Assembly: GCF_002234675.1 (NCBI RefSeq)
Contig: NC_019868.2
Location: 4,620,433-4,684,432, forward strand
DNA: 64,000 nucleotides
Source: Oryzias latipes
Lineage: Eukaryota > Chordata > Actinopteri > Beloniformes > Adrianichthyidae
Direction: 5' to 3'
The notes beneath the pieces were generated by a model, which had not been told where the DNA came from, ran no database searches, and worked only from the letters and a program-made list of their open reading frames with translations. Each line of letters starts with the position of its first letter. Position 1 is the stretch's first letter. Of the stretch, positions 1 through 11,846 are shown piece by piece. The position numbers and the translations under genes were made by a program.

Positions 1-151
1 GCTACCAAAGGGTGCAATTCCTTTAAGGGCCACTGGACACAGGTGTTCAAAGGAAGCAACTGCCTGTTGACTTGGGCTAAAAATTCCCATTTTGCAGTTA
101 AATTAAACATGTAGAGCCTAGAGTCAAAAATATTTTGGATGTCTATTATTT

Positions 152-176
152 GGGGGGGGGGGGGGGGGGGGGGGGG
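152..176 (+). repeat. G25 homopolymer
   Basis: Uninterrupted run of 25 G. Length is likely unreliable in assembly. Confidence 0.9.
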
Positions 177-468
177 TAATTTTAAAAGGTCACTTGTTTT
201 CATTTTTTTAGAATATTTAAACAAAATAAAATATCAAACACTTTTTTAAATGTATGATCAATTTGTTGCATTACTGTGCATTTCTCCAATTAGCTTTTTT
301 GATATTGTTGGATAAAACAAAAATTTAATTGCACTTTATACCCAACCGTCCATTTTTGAAACATTGCTGGGGTGGGCGGAGTTAATTCCAGTTCACCCCA
401 CTAAGGGCTTCTTTTTTTTTTTACCATTATCCTCTTTTTTTACTATGTTTAATCCCTTCTTCTTACAG

Positions 469-568
469 GAAAACACTTGATGATGCTGTTGTACAGAAGG
501 AGCTGCATTCAGAGCTTGCAGTCATTTTAAGCCTTTTTCTAAACAGCCTTTTAAATTTTAACTTCTAG
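469..568 (+). other. exon-like open segment, unidentified
   Basis: A good acceptor (cccttcttcttacag) precedes a 100-base reading: one base, then KTLDDAVVQKELHSELAV and about 14 more hydrophobic residues to a TAG at 566-568. It looks like a terminal exon on the strand opposite stox2, but I recognise no family and the segment is AT-rich. It may be chance. Confidence 0.2.
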
Positions 569-1220
569 AGAAGTTTGTTTACAGCCAATGAACTTTTTAG
601 AGAAGCAAGTTCTTGATGTTTTTGAGCCCAGGTTTAAAGCTTTGCATGACACACAATCCGCTTTTATTTATCTTTTCAATATAGAAAAAATGTTTGCAAT
701 TGCCTCTGTGTCCTTCTTGTGTATTAAGCTTTGTCCTTCTGTATCTGGAAGACTGGAGAAAAATAACTAGCTTTCTCCTTAAATGTCAAGAAAATTAACC
801 GGTCTCCTGAGCATTTATTAGCAGTATTGCTTCATACTTTTACCTGTTATTTTGACAAAAAAACAGGTCTTTTATATTGAGCACACATATTTACATCCCT
901 TTCCACATCTGATAAAAAACCAGATGGAAACTTTTGTTCAAAGAAGCCTTAAAATGGTCCAAAACAGTCTTACGTTTATCTTGTGCAAAACCAGATTTTC
1001 TTACACCTGTTTTCAATCTGTTCTCCTGGTTTTCGCCTGCTTTGCTTATATGTGTTTGTCACAACTGCTCGTAACAGTGGATACGGGCTGTCTGCAGACA
1101 AAAAAGGGGCAATTCTATCCGGGGCCCACAGGAAATACCAAAATCCAAGACCGCTCAGTGAGCCTGTAGAGAAAATGTTCATTCAGTTTTTTTTTTCTAC
1201 GGACAGGTTGTAGTGAACAC

Positions 1221-2256
1221 TAGGATTGGGCAATGTCCCTTAAATTGGCAGTTGACGATGTTTGCAGTAAACCATCGGGATGGACGATGATATCCGCGAT
1301 GATCCAGTAAACCGAGGGAAGTGACTTTAACAAACAAAAACAAAAAAATAACACACAAAATAGAAAAGAAGTAGTCCGCTCCTGCACCTGATTAGTCAAG
1401 TGGACCGGTGGGCTGAACGAACATGTCTCTAAGTAGAGCGGCCGGACTTTGTGTTTGAGGGGAAGGGAGGATGCTTTGTTACGTGTGCGCTATGTGTGGG
1501 AGACTTTGGACTGCGATCCGTCCCGCAGCTCTAGCTGAACGAGCTACCGAACTCTGGAGAACCGGGTCTTCCAGTAAAAGTGTGTGTCCGGGCAGAGCTT
1601 GGACCGTCGGCTCACACAGTGGCTTTGGGGCAGTGTGTGAGCTTAAAGCAGAAATGTGGCTCAGTCCTTAGAAACCGTTCAAACAATCACATGGATTTGT
1701 GTTTCCAGTTGTGTCCAGACAAAATAAAGGCTGATGTTATTCCCACATATTTAAGTTCAGCCAAGTTGCAGATTGCAGCATTTACCGCACGGATTTTATG
1801 TTCATCAAAGGCTAAATGTTGTTGGCGCGTGTGTTAGCCTCTCCTAACCCTGGCTTATTCCAGCTCCGTTCTTCAACAGTAAAAGCACTGACCACACGGA
1901 TTAAAATTAAAATGAGGAGTGAACAGGCATTTCATAATAACTGTAACATTATTAAAAGCCTGTTTAGAAGATCGTCTAGGATACTACAGAGCTGCCAGAT
2001 AGCTATGTATGTAGCCTCTCAGCGGAACTCATTTCCTCTTCCGGTATTACAAACACTACACTACACTGTACTGCCATGTACACGGTTGAATTCTAATCCG
2101 ACCATCGATCCAATCAAGATATTTTGCACATGTAACCGCGGCTTATGGTGTTGACTCGCAGCGTGGCGGGGGCGTGGCATCACGATGGTGTCTCTCCATC
2201 GTGAGGTCAGTCACCCATCACGATGGACGATGGTATCGTCCATCGGCACAACCCTA
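1221..2256. mobile_element. hAT-like non-autonomous element, 1036 bp
   Basis: Inverted ends TAGGATTGGGCAATG and, on the opposite strand, TAGGGTTGTGCCGATG. It is flanked by an 8-bp duplication GTGAACAC (1213-1220) and GTGAACAT (2257-2264), one mismatch. Eight-base duplications and TAGGG ends are typical of hAT. Sub-terminal ATCGTCCATCG motifs recur at both ends. No transposase is visible. Confidence 0.75.
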
Positions 2257-2669
2257 GTGAACATCTAAACAACATGTAAAAGGGTGAAGCAGGTGAGATG
2301 CAGGTTTTTTTTTCTTTATCTACCTGACCAAACCCTGTGAAAGGAGCCCGTTAGTGTGGTCCACCTGATAAGTGCGTGCTCCTTGTGCACAGCCTGACTG
2401 TTAAAAAGGAGAACATTTGACATGACGTCCCCTTGGGTGGACGTACGAGCCTTAGGGGAACTTCAAGACACACCTCCACGCTTCTTGGGATGCGGCCGCT
2501 CTACGGGCCCCGGACAACCCAAAAACCCGCAGCACCCACATGGGCCACCTCCCTGGGGAGTGCATACATCATCTTTATGCTCCTCTAACCTTCACAGCAG
2601 TCCAAGCACATGTGAGGTTTAGGTGAGGAGGAGCAGCCTTCTAGAGCATCTAGTCACTTCTGCACTTAC

Positions 2670-2822
2670 CTTGGAAACATGTCTGCAGGTGCTCGGTCAG
2701 AGCCTCCTCAGTGACAGGCTTGTGGGCGGAGTTTAGGGCAGAAATAGCCAAAAGCAAAACCTCTCCTAGGGGGATGAACTGTGGTTGGCTGATTGGGGAC
2801 ATGCTGATGGGCGAGACATCCC
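2670..2822 (-). CDS. stox2: stox2-like coding exon 2
   Basis: 153-base exon with acceptor gtttttcag and donor gtaagt. It enters and leaves in phase 1, which fits exon 1. The encoded segment begins GDVSPISMSPISQPQFIPLG and continues through the first helices of the winged-helix domain. From memory the usual family wording has a cysteine in the GE-x-L-C-L-A-I-S stretch; here it is leucine (EVLLLAIS). Confidence 0.88.
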
Positions 2823-5800
2823 CTGAAAAACAAAACAGGTGCTTTGAGACCCCAACATGAACACGCCTGACACAACCAGGGAAACCAACTAAAGTACAAG
2901 GACCACTCGAACCTGTAACACGGTAGTTTAAGGCTTTGAAAGTTGAAAACTAAAACTTTGAAACTGAACTTTGAACTGAAATGAACCAAGTGAACTTTAC
3001 ATTTCCAAAACCTTTAAAAACAGAACCTCTAAAGGTGGATTTTTAGAACAAACGTAACAGAAACACTGTTGCCTTTGCTGTTCGCTCCAATGTTCAATGG
3101 CTCTCTCAACCAGAGAATCCACGATGGGACTCAACAGTGTTTGGATCCCAGTTTTGTTGGGCAGATATTGTTTTCTGAATGAAAGTAAATCCATGTTAAT
3201 GGGCTAAAGACCAACAGACACAGCTGTATACAGGTGACTAGTTTGAGGCCTCTTTATCGTAAAGGAATAGCACCTTCATGCAGGTTACTCGCCTGGTAAC
3301 CTCGTCTGCAAGATCCCAATAAACAACGATCAAAACCTTCACCCAATGGATCTCCAACCACCGGGTCATGGACTGGTCACCGGCACACTTGGTACTGGAC
3401 CGCAGAGAAAGAAAAGCACGGCCTACATTTTGTCGCTCGGTCTCGTTTTGAAAATCCATCCGCCTCTTTCTTAAGGTGGCTAAATTAAACCACCGAGCTA
3501 GCAAAATTGACAAAAACCAAACGTACTGGGAAAGTTTCTTTACACAGAAAACAGTCAGTGAGGAAACAGAAGAGCCTTTGACTTCACAATAGAACAAAGC
3601 TGCATTTATCAGGCAAAAACCAGGAGTCCTTACTCTAAATATGGATTTATTGTGACAGTTGTTTCCACAGACCATAATAATAATAATGCAGAATATTCAA
3701 AAACCGGCTGTCTAATGTTGTTAGGATGCTGCTAATAAAAATGCTCCAACAGTGGATTCCCATTTCTGATTATTTCATTTAGAAGACCCCAGATTTGGTG
3801 AGTGTTTTTTTTTTTTGTCGCACCTCAAAGTCAGACGAGGCTGACGACGGCGTCAGATTTTTTCTAGCTTCTTTTTGACAGTTTTGGGTAAAGGTAAAAT
3901 CATTTTAATGGTTCCTACATTAAATCTGGCATTCAATAAAGTTTAAAGCAGCACCAGATATTTTATAGAGGCCAAAGATAAACTTTACCCTCAAAGGTTA
4001 AGGGATACTGGAGGCTAAAAAGAAGACTTCAGCCTCGTACAGAAAAGTCTGGGAAAATATTGTTTGACAGTAAACTGGTCTTTGGCCTGGACCACTGCCT
4101 TAACCCATTAGAACCCATGGTTAGATCAATGTAACAGAGAAATCTGTTTTATTGTCCACTTGGTCTGTGGGACATAGAAGATCACTGAGAATCATGGAGG
4201 TGAGCTTACAGAAGTTTTGGATCCACTTCATGAGCTCTGCGTCAAACTCTTCAGGAGTGAACCCCTGCCCTGAAGCTCGTCCCTGAAGGTAAGTGAACTT
4301 CAGATGGGCTGATGTCTGGAAGAAGCCAGAATCGAAAGTACCACCTTACACAGGACACGGTCGATGCCCCCCACAAATTCCACCTGGGCGGATTTGAGGC
4401 TGGATGGCAGCAGATCTGCGGCTTATGGGCACTGCGCACTAAAAAACCAGGGGGGTTGACTTCCTGTTACACCCATCCTAAAGCTCAGTTGACCCGGTCC
4501 AGAGCCCAACCGGCCACTCGCCCCAGAAAGGAGGCAGACAGCAGAGAGCAGTGCATGCGTGAGTGCACGCCCCTCTCTGCAGGGGTAGGCAATAATAGAC
4601 CGGCCTCCTTTGTCCACAGCTCTAAGCCCCGCCCCCTCCTCTACTACTCCCCCCTTCCTCATCCCATCCTTCCCACTCTGTCCCGCATCTCTTCTGCCAT
4701 CCAGACATGCTGCAAATGCTAGCTAGCAGCAGCTCTAGATCAGGCACACAAGCAGCCCCCCCCCGCCAAAGAACCCCACCTCCAATTCAGCGATCCGGTC
4801 CTCCTGTGAGCGAAGCTTCAGCTGAGCAGAGCGTACACGCTGCAGCTCCTTCTTCACACAACCTGCTCCTCTGGCTCCTCCCCCTCCCTCACAGCCTACC
4901 CACAATTCTCTGCACAGCACAAAGACAGGGGGGTGTGACCAATCACACAGTCCCTTACTGCAGCCTGCAGACATTAGGCTGGGAGGGGGGGCTGAGGTCG
5001 CCATGACAGCAACACAATCACAGCTTTGTTCCTGCTGCTACGAACACAAACACTCAATCACACAAACACAAAGACACTTAGACACACACTTTCAGACACA
5101 CAGACAGAATGTGTAATGTGTGCTGCTCAGCTTATCTGTGTCTGAGCTGCAGAACCGTGTCTTAGTTCTGCACTGACCCACTTACAGACCCATGTAGGAC
5201 ACACATGCTGCTCCTCTGAGTATTCTGCCACACTTCCTGAATGGGAGCCTGAGCATTTGGTTCCCAAGCGGTTCAATGTTTTAGAGTGGTGACCCTGCAG
5301 CTGCAAGTGACCCGCAGCCACAGGTGACCCCAAAACCACAAGTGACAAGCAGCCACAGGTGACCCCAAAACCACAAGTGACACGCAGCCACAGGTGACCA
5401 CAAAACCACAATTGACCAGCGGCCACAGGTGACCCCAAAACCAGAGTGACACGCAGCCACAGGTGACCCCAAAACCACAAGTGACACGCAGCCACAGGTG
5501 ACCCCAAAACCACAAGTGACAAGCAGCCACAGTTGACCCCAAAACCACAAGTGACACGCAGCCACAGGTGACCTCAAAACCACAAGTGACACGCAGCCAC
5601 GGATGACCACAAAACCACAATTGACCAGCGGCCACAGGTGACCCCAAAACCACAAGTGACATGCAGCCACAGGTGACCCCAAAACCACAAGTGACACGCA
5701 GCCACAGGTGACCCCAAAACCACAAGTGACACGCAGCCACAGTTGACCCCAAAACCACAAGTGACACGCAGCCACGGATGACCACAAAACCACAATTGAC

Positions 5801-8028
5801 CAGCGGCCACAGGTGACCCCAAAACCACAAGTGACACGCAGCCACAGGTGACCCCAAAACCACAAGTGACACGCAGCCACAGGTGACCCCAAAACCACAA
5901 GTGACACGCAGCCACAGGTGACCACAAAAGCACAATTGACCAGCCGCCACAGGTGACCCCAAAACCACAAGTTCCATGTAGCCACAGGTGACCAAAAAAC
6001 CACAATTGACCAGCGGCCACAGGTGACCCCAAAACCACAAGTTCCATGTAGCCACAGGTGACCCCAAAACCACAATTGACACGCAGCCACAGGTGACCCC
6101 AAAACCACAATTGACACGCAGGCACAGGTGACCCCAAAACTACAGTTGACCTTGCAGCCATAGATGACCCATCGACCACAGGTGACGACAAAACCACAAG
6201 TGACACGCGGCCACAGGTGACCACAAAAGCACAATTAACCAGCGGGCACAGATGACCCCAAAACCACAATTGACCAGCGGCCACAGGTGACCACAAAACC
6301 ACAATTGACTAGCGGCCACAGGTGACCCCAAAACCACAATTGACACGCAGCCACAGGTGACCCCAAAACTACATGTGACCTTGCAGCCATAGATGACCAG
6401 CGACCACAGGTGACCACAAAACCACAAGTGACACGCGGCCACAGGTGAACCCAAAACCCCAAGTGACCCTGAAGCCAACCACAGTGAAATAAAGCTATGG
6501 GTGACCCGCAACCACAGGTGACCCCTGGCCACAGGTGACCCTAAAACCACAAGTTACCCGCAGTCACAGGTGACCCCAAAACCACCATTGACACACAGCA
6601 ACAGGTGACCCCAAAACTACAGGTGACTTTGCAGCCACAGCTGACAGGCAGCAACAGGAGACCCTGCAACATCTACAGGTAAACCCCCTAACTACAGTAA
6701 ACCCCCAAAAAAACAACAACAAAAAAACACAGGTGATCCACACCAACAGGTGACTTAACACCTAAGTGACCCAAAACTACAGGTGACCCCAAAAGCTCAT
6801 ATGACCCTAAAACCACAGTTAAAGGCAGCAGCAGGAGACTCTGCGACCACAAGTCATCCGCAACTCTAGGTGACACTGAAACCACAGGTGACCTCAAAAC
6901 CACAAGCGACCCCCAAACCCCACGTGACCACACATTTACAGGTGAGCCACAGAGAACCCTGAAACCACAGGAGACATGAAGCCACAGGTGAGCGACAAGA
7001 GACCCTGCAGCCACAAGTGGCATGCAGCAATATGTGACACTAAAGCCGAAAGTAACCCAGAAACAAAAGGTAACCCTGAAATTACAGGTGACCCTAAAAT
7101 CACATACAGCAACAGGTGACCTTGAAACCACAGGTAACCATGCAGCCTCAGGTGGCAGGCAACAAAAGGTGACCCAAAACTACATGTGACCTGCAACTCC
7201 ACATGACCACACATCCAGAGGTGAGCCACAATGGACCCTGAAACCCTTGGTGACATGCAGCCACAGGTGAGCAACAAGAGACCCTGCAGCTTCAAGTGAC
7301 TCAAAGCCACAGATGAACATAGAAGAAAGACGTTTTTGTTGTGGCAGTGTCCTTTCAGACGGAGGGCAGCATTTAGTTCCTTTAAGTGTGTACTGTTGGC
7401 CAGGTGTGAGAAAATACAACATTTCAAGAATGGAAGACCGCTAAATAGATCAGCTGGAGGTAATGGTTTGAATGGGTTCTATTAGACCCAGCATGTAGGA
7501 GAACAAAGGACCATTTTTACACTCATGTCAAAACAGAGATGCTGAGGTCCAAACAAGGTTCTGGATGGATGCTGCAGAGCCAGCTGTCAGGGTACATGCT
7601 GTTCCTGAGAGCTCACATGTGCACCCCCTCACACAAGCACATACACCTGACAGACAGCACACTGACAGCAGGTGAGCTGCTGCAGGCTGGGCCTTACCGA
7701 GGTACTTGATGGTGAATCCCCGAGGTGGATTCAGGCATCTCCGCATCCAACCCTCCCTCAGCGCCTCCAGGTGGTCTTCCTTCCCCTGGATCAGCAGCAC
7801 ATGCTCGTCGATCCATCCCAGGAAGAACGTCTCGGACACGGCCTCGCTGACCCGCTGGTTCCACACGTGCAGTTGGGAGTTCTCCGCCTTAAAATTCGCG
7901 AAGATCTCGTACCCAGTGTGGTGCCGGGGCAGCTCATCGCTCTCGGACACTCCGGCCACCTCCCCTGCGCCAGTCCTGCTCAGCACGATGGCCAGGGAAT
8001 GAGGCGCGATCTGCAAAAAGGGCTCCAT
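2670..8028 (-). CDS. stox2: storkhead-box protein 2-like, 5' part (partial at left edge)
   Basis: Two coding exons, 8028-7698 and 2822-2670 in transcription order, join in phase 1 at GT-AG sites to give 161 complete codons plus one base. The product starts MEPFLQIAPHSLAIVLSR; this is the first ATG, because the same frame has a stop near 8098 and no ATG between. The second exon reads GDVSPISMSPIS, then a segment ending in TEHLQTCFQ, which is the start of the storkhead (winged-helix) domain. That wording resembles my recollection of STOX2 rather than STOX1. Known family role: nuclear winged-helix proteins with links to trophoblast and neural biology. The remaining winged helix and the long C-terminal part were not found and should lie left of base 1. 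Fish often have two stox2 copies; which one this is cannot be told here. Confidence 0.85.
2823..5287. other. stox2 intron 1, distal part
   Basis: Mostly unremarkable intronic DNA. The only structure noted is a coiled-coil-like open segment at 4784-4858 (minus strand) ending in a GT donor, described as a finding. Open frames at 3238-3675 show no family resemblance. Confidence 0.5.
5288..7315. repeat. 35-bp higher-order minisatellite (17+18 bp)
   Basis: The unit is two related halves, GTGACACGCAGCCACAG (17) and GTGACCCCAAAACCACAA (18). About 38 units run tandemly from 5288 to roughly 6620, then the array decays with rearranged halves to about 7315. It sits in intron 1 of the stox2-like gene. 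Because 35 is not a multiple of 3 and the unit lacks minus-strand stops, long spurious minus-strand frames appear. Confidence 0.95.
7698..8028 (-). CDS. stox2: stox2-like coding exon 1
   Basis: First coding exon of 331 bases, ending CTC G before donor gtaagg (phase 1). It encodes 110 residues of the N-terminal storkhead region, with FFLGWIDEHVLLIQG in the middle and LNPPRGFTIKYLG at the exon end. The longer STOX-type N-terminus is used here, not the short basic N-terminus found in other STOX2 isoforms. An in-frame reading extends about 65 bases upstream of the ATG without another methionine. Confidence 0.85.
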
Positions 8029-8530
8029 CAGACTGTGCGGGGCCCCAGGACCAGTCTCAAGCAACCGGGCTCCGGTGAGGAGGGAACTCCCAGATCATCA
8101 TGCTAGCTGGTGCCGCTGCGGTGTGTCGCCGCTCTGTCACCAACTCAGCCCAGGAGAACTATCATCCCGCCAGGCAACCCCCGACGGAACCACGACACGA
8201 CCTGCCCCGCAGCCACCCGCAGGTGCGGGTTCATGGGGCTCTGAGCGGGTCAGATCGGGATCGCAAAAAGCTAGCTGCAAGCTAGCGAGGCGAAGAGCGC
8301 TGCGGCCGCGCGAGCCGCCTCCTCCGTCACCGGCGGCCACGCGCTCTGCACGCGCCTCCCGTTCTACAGAGGCGCGAGACCGCGAGCCGCAGCACAGGTT
8401 CGGGTTTCACGCTGGGTCGATTCCGAGCCGTGGAGTAGCAGAACCACCCGGACATCGGCGTGGCGGCGCCGCTGCGTCACGCCACGTGACGGGCACCAAC
8501 GTCCGACGAGCTCCGTAGGACCAGAACCGG
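8029..8530 (-). promoter_or_regulatory. CpG-rich 5' flank of the stox2-like gene
   Basis: The 500 bases upstream of the stox2-like start codon are rich in C+G and retain many CpG dinucleotides, unlike the AT-rich surroundings. I see no TATA box. This is the expected look of a vertebrate CpG-island promoter; the transcription start cannot be fixed from sequence alone. Confidence 0.5.
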
Positions 8531-8589
8531 TCCGGGGCCGGCAAAACCACACCAACATTATTTTAAAAACTGTAAAATAAAAATATGGC

Positions 8590-9146
8590 ATTGAAAGACG
8601 CCCTCCGATGAAAATGGTGTTCTTTACATGTTCTTGATGCATTTTTCTCAGAATGGAGGACATATATTAAAATATAAATATAATCTCTGAGAGTTGCCTT
8701 TATTCAAATCGCTGTGAATCAGGAGCAGATGAAAAATGCCTTTTCATAAAAACTGTTGCAGTGACGTAGGTGATAGATTAGGGAGGCCACAAGCTTTCTG
8801 TTCTGCTCCATTCTGATGCATTCACTTGTAGACAAATGGATCCTTGTACTTGTTTGTTTCTGGATAGCTCTGATAATGCTCGAAATTTTTGTTTCACCAG
8901 TCATGTTAGGTTAGGGTTTTGAGGGGCTATAGGCTGGCAGGAAAGAGAGAATAAAGGGATGATGGGAAATGAGAGGAGGTTTACTCCTTGCCAACAGTCC
9001 CACTCACAATTCAGAGGTGAATTTTTAATGAACTGCTGTGGCTCTGCAGAAACAACACAGATTTTTAAATTTTGCCTGAAAATAGCAGAATCATAGTTAA
9101 AAGACCACTGGGAACGCTTTTACAATAGATCAAAAGATGATTGGCA
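8590..9146. mobile_element. TTAAAG-type non-autonomous DNA element, copy 1
   Basis: One of four related 430-560 bp repeats. It begins TGAAAGACGCCCTCCGATG and ends ATAGATCAAAAGATGATTGG. Shared internal block includes CCACTGGGAACGC and TCAGAGGTGAATTT. No coding capacity. Confidence 0.6.
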
Positions 9147-9597
9147 TAACTAAGGTGTCCATAGTGATTACGAGGAAGACAACGTCTTACATGTGAATCT
9201 GATTCTCATGAACGAAAAGTCTCCCACTAAGACCAGATGCTGGTGCAAATAAACAGAGATTTCTGACTTGATAACTTTTTCCAGAATTATCCCAAGTCTC
9301 TGTATGTGACACCTAAATGACACTCAAATTCAGGTCTATAGTCCCCATCTTTGCAACAGACAGGGTGTGTCTGTGTGTGTGTTTGGGTGCTTGTTTCTGC
9401 ATGAAACTGTCTTGTGTGTGTGTGTGTGTGTCTGTGTCGTCACCCCAGTCTTGCTTAGGGTTGGGGTCATCTGGCTTTCTGCTGTGGGACTCTTTTGTCC
9501 TGAGGTTAAATGCTGTTCCATTGCTGATGATATTGGCGTGGGCCTGGTTCTGCAGGGTTCTTCAAGTCTTTAGTTTCTTCTTATCAACATTTTTTTT

Positions 9598-11050
9598 GGG
9601 GGGGGGGGGGGGGGGGGTTCTAATTAAATTGGGGGTGAGCAGTTGTTGAATAAAGGAGGAGGGGCCTGGGGTGTCGGCGCCTCCGGGGGGTGGGGCCCCT
9701 GGGCTGGGTGGGCCTGGCCCCCTTGCTGGGGGGGGGGGGGGGGGGGACAGCTGTTTGACCACCGGGGGACAGTCTACCAGCTGTCCCCAACTTACCCCCT
9801 TCCTCATATAACCTCATAATAGGGTGAGGGGGTGGGGGGCTTAGCCTGCGATGAGCCTTGGGGGGGGGTTTACTAGGCAGTGGCCCCCCTCCTATGGTTG
9901 CCGTATGGAGTGGGCCCCCCCTCTTTCGGTTTTATTTGCACCTTAGACATGTAGGGCCCTTGGTAGGGGGGGTGCTTGGACATCACTGCCAGCAAGCAGC
10001 GGATGTCCTCCTAGCACCCTACCCGCCAATTTTAACCGCACCTTAGACATTTAGGGTCCCTTGGTGGGGAGGGTGAGGGGACGTCACTGTGAGTAATCAG
10101 GAGATGTCCCCTCAGTGCCCTACCCGCCAATTTTAACTGCACCCCCCTTAGCACACACACCCCTCCCCCCTCAATATATACATTCCAACATAAACACACA
10201 CACATACACACACACACCCTCTCAAACACACATACACGCACACACATTTTGCAAGGAAGGTGGGACCTAGGACCATCTGTCCCCTGCCTCTTCCCTGGTG
10301 GGGGGTACGGGCCCCTTTGCAACGGCGGCCGTGTCCCCGGGTGCCGGCTTCCTGGGCCCGGCGGTGCTCTCTCCGCACGGCGGGGGGGTTCACATTACAT
10401 CTGAGCCGGGAGTTTTCGTGTCCCTGGGGGGTGGGTTCTGGTCCTTGCTCCTGAGCGCTGGGCCCCGCCAAATTTCCAACTGTGGCCGAGCCTGGTCGGG
10501 CCATATTTACAACACCCCTTGTGGGCCCTCTTTTTTCCCCGGGGTTCCCCCCTCTTGGGCGGGGGCGGCGGGCCCCTGCCTCGCTCCTCCCTGGACCAAC
10601 CGTGGGCCGGGCGGATGGCTGCCTGGAGTGCGGAGCGGGTCTCCCTTGGGGGGTCCTGGCTCGTACCTGGGGTTGGGGCGGGGGGATGCCCGGAACTCCT
10701 GGGTGGTGGTGGGGTGCTCGTCTGGGGCTGTGGGCGTCCTTCTCCGGTGGGGCCCTGCGTTGGGTTCTCCCGGCGCGGCGGGGGGGCTGCTCTCCTGGTT
10801 GGGCTGGGGCGGCGCTCTCTCTCCCTCCGTGCCTCCCTGCTCTCTGGCTCTGGGGGCCTGGCGGCGGTCCTGCTGGCCCTGGCCTGGGCGGCGGGCTTGG
10901 TCGCCCGGGCGGCGGTTGTTCCCTGCCGGTTCCCGTGTGGCGTTGGGGGGATTCCGGCTGCCGCTGCTGCTGCGGTGGGGGTCTTGGGGTGGGGATGGCT
11001 GGGCACTCTCCCTCCTTCTTTCCACGTTCCACCATCCATTTTAGAAGAAC
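9598..11050. repeat. GC-rich low-complexity block, probably part of an interspersed element
   Basis: Extremely G-rich on the plus strand, with G20 (9598-9617) and G19 (9728-9746) runs and a 100-bp unit repeated about twice near 9938-10140 (shared GCACCTTAGACAT and CCTACCCGCCAATTTTAA). Several frames are open on both strands (Pro/Arg-rich minus, Gly/Trp-rich plus) because stop codons are rare at this composition. I see no domain. AT-rich DNA with a 3'-tail look follows to about 11500. Confidence 0.6.
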
Positions 11051-11800
11051 ATAAACACTCACCTGAGCACAGGTGTTAGCTCACCTTTGCACTAACAGTT
11101 TGCATGACTGAATGACTGAAATATTTCACACTAGTTGGTTTTAAGGCATAAGTATGCGTGTGAACACTATCTGTTTTGTATACATGTCGACAGGTGGACA
11201 TTTTTTGCAGCTAGCTGATGTGTTTATAACATTTGAGTGTGGACAGGCTCCGCCCTTATTGTACTACATTTGAACCTTACCATAATGATAAACAACCAGT
11301 AAACTTGTTGCTTTATGCTGCTTCATGGTCTTATCCCCCTTCCCCTCCTATTAACACCCCCTACCCCCCCTCTCTCTATCGTCCCTCTCTCTTCTTCCCC
11401 TCTTTCCTTTTCCGTCCGGTCCAACACAAAAGATTTTCAGACATGATTGAAATTAATAAAGTTTGGCCTCAATTACAAAAGGGGTTTATCCAGACATACC
11501 TTTGGTTTGTCTGAAGATTAATAACCCCTCTTGTTAAAGTAAAATCTGTCCAACACAAGAGGCCCTCAGCTCTCATCTGTCTGCCCAGCTGTTGGACAGG
11601 ACAAGTTAAAAAAAAAAAAAAAAAAAGGGAGGAGGGGAGTATTTCTCTTGAGGAAAGGCTTGTGATATGGCTATTTAAGAAAAGACTAAACATCTTAAGC
11701 CTGGCTCTGTTTGCTATCCCTCCGACTGGTGTGGAGCGTTCACTGACCATCTGAACCATGAGATGTAAGCACAAAATACAAGAGTTGCAGAATGTATTGC
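11050..11800. other. intergenic, 3' flank of the GC-rich block
   Basis: Contains pyrimidine-rich DNA, an A18 run near 11608-11625 and AATAAAG near 11454, resembling a retroelement tail. No gene recognised. Confidence 0.4.
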
Positions 11801-11806
11801 TTTATT
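11801..11806 (-). terminator. poly(A) signal of the Kazal inhibitor gene
   Basis: AATAAA on the minus strand, 40 bases past the TAA at 11847-11849, giving a very short 3' UTR as is usual for SPINK genes. Confidence 0.75.
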
Positions 11807-11846
11807 GGTTAGACAGGTGTCAGCAACATGCTTAAACTCAGGTGAG

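Larger units (their letters stand above)
1..1212. other. non-coding flank, presumed stox2 intron
   Basis: AT-rich DNA with a G25 homopolymer at 152-176 and the exon-like segment at 469-568. No stox2 exon 3 was recognised here. Confidence 0.5.

Noticed and set aside
3238..3675. 145-codon minus-strand frame
   Set aside because: No family resemblance, irregular composition, inside stox2 intron 1.
5127..7427. Long minus-strand frames of up to 317 codons with WFWGHLW-type repeats
   Set aside because: Translations of the 35-bp minisatellite in shifting frames. The array spans an intron and has no initiation or splice context.
7672..8106. 144-codon plus-strand frame
   Set aside because: Antisense shadow of stox2 coding exon 1.
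10148..11079. Pro/Arg-rich and Gly-rich proteins of up to 304 codons
   Set aside because: Overlapping open frames on both strands in GC-extreme DNA, no domain, mutually exclusive.
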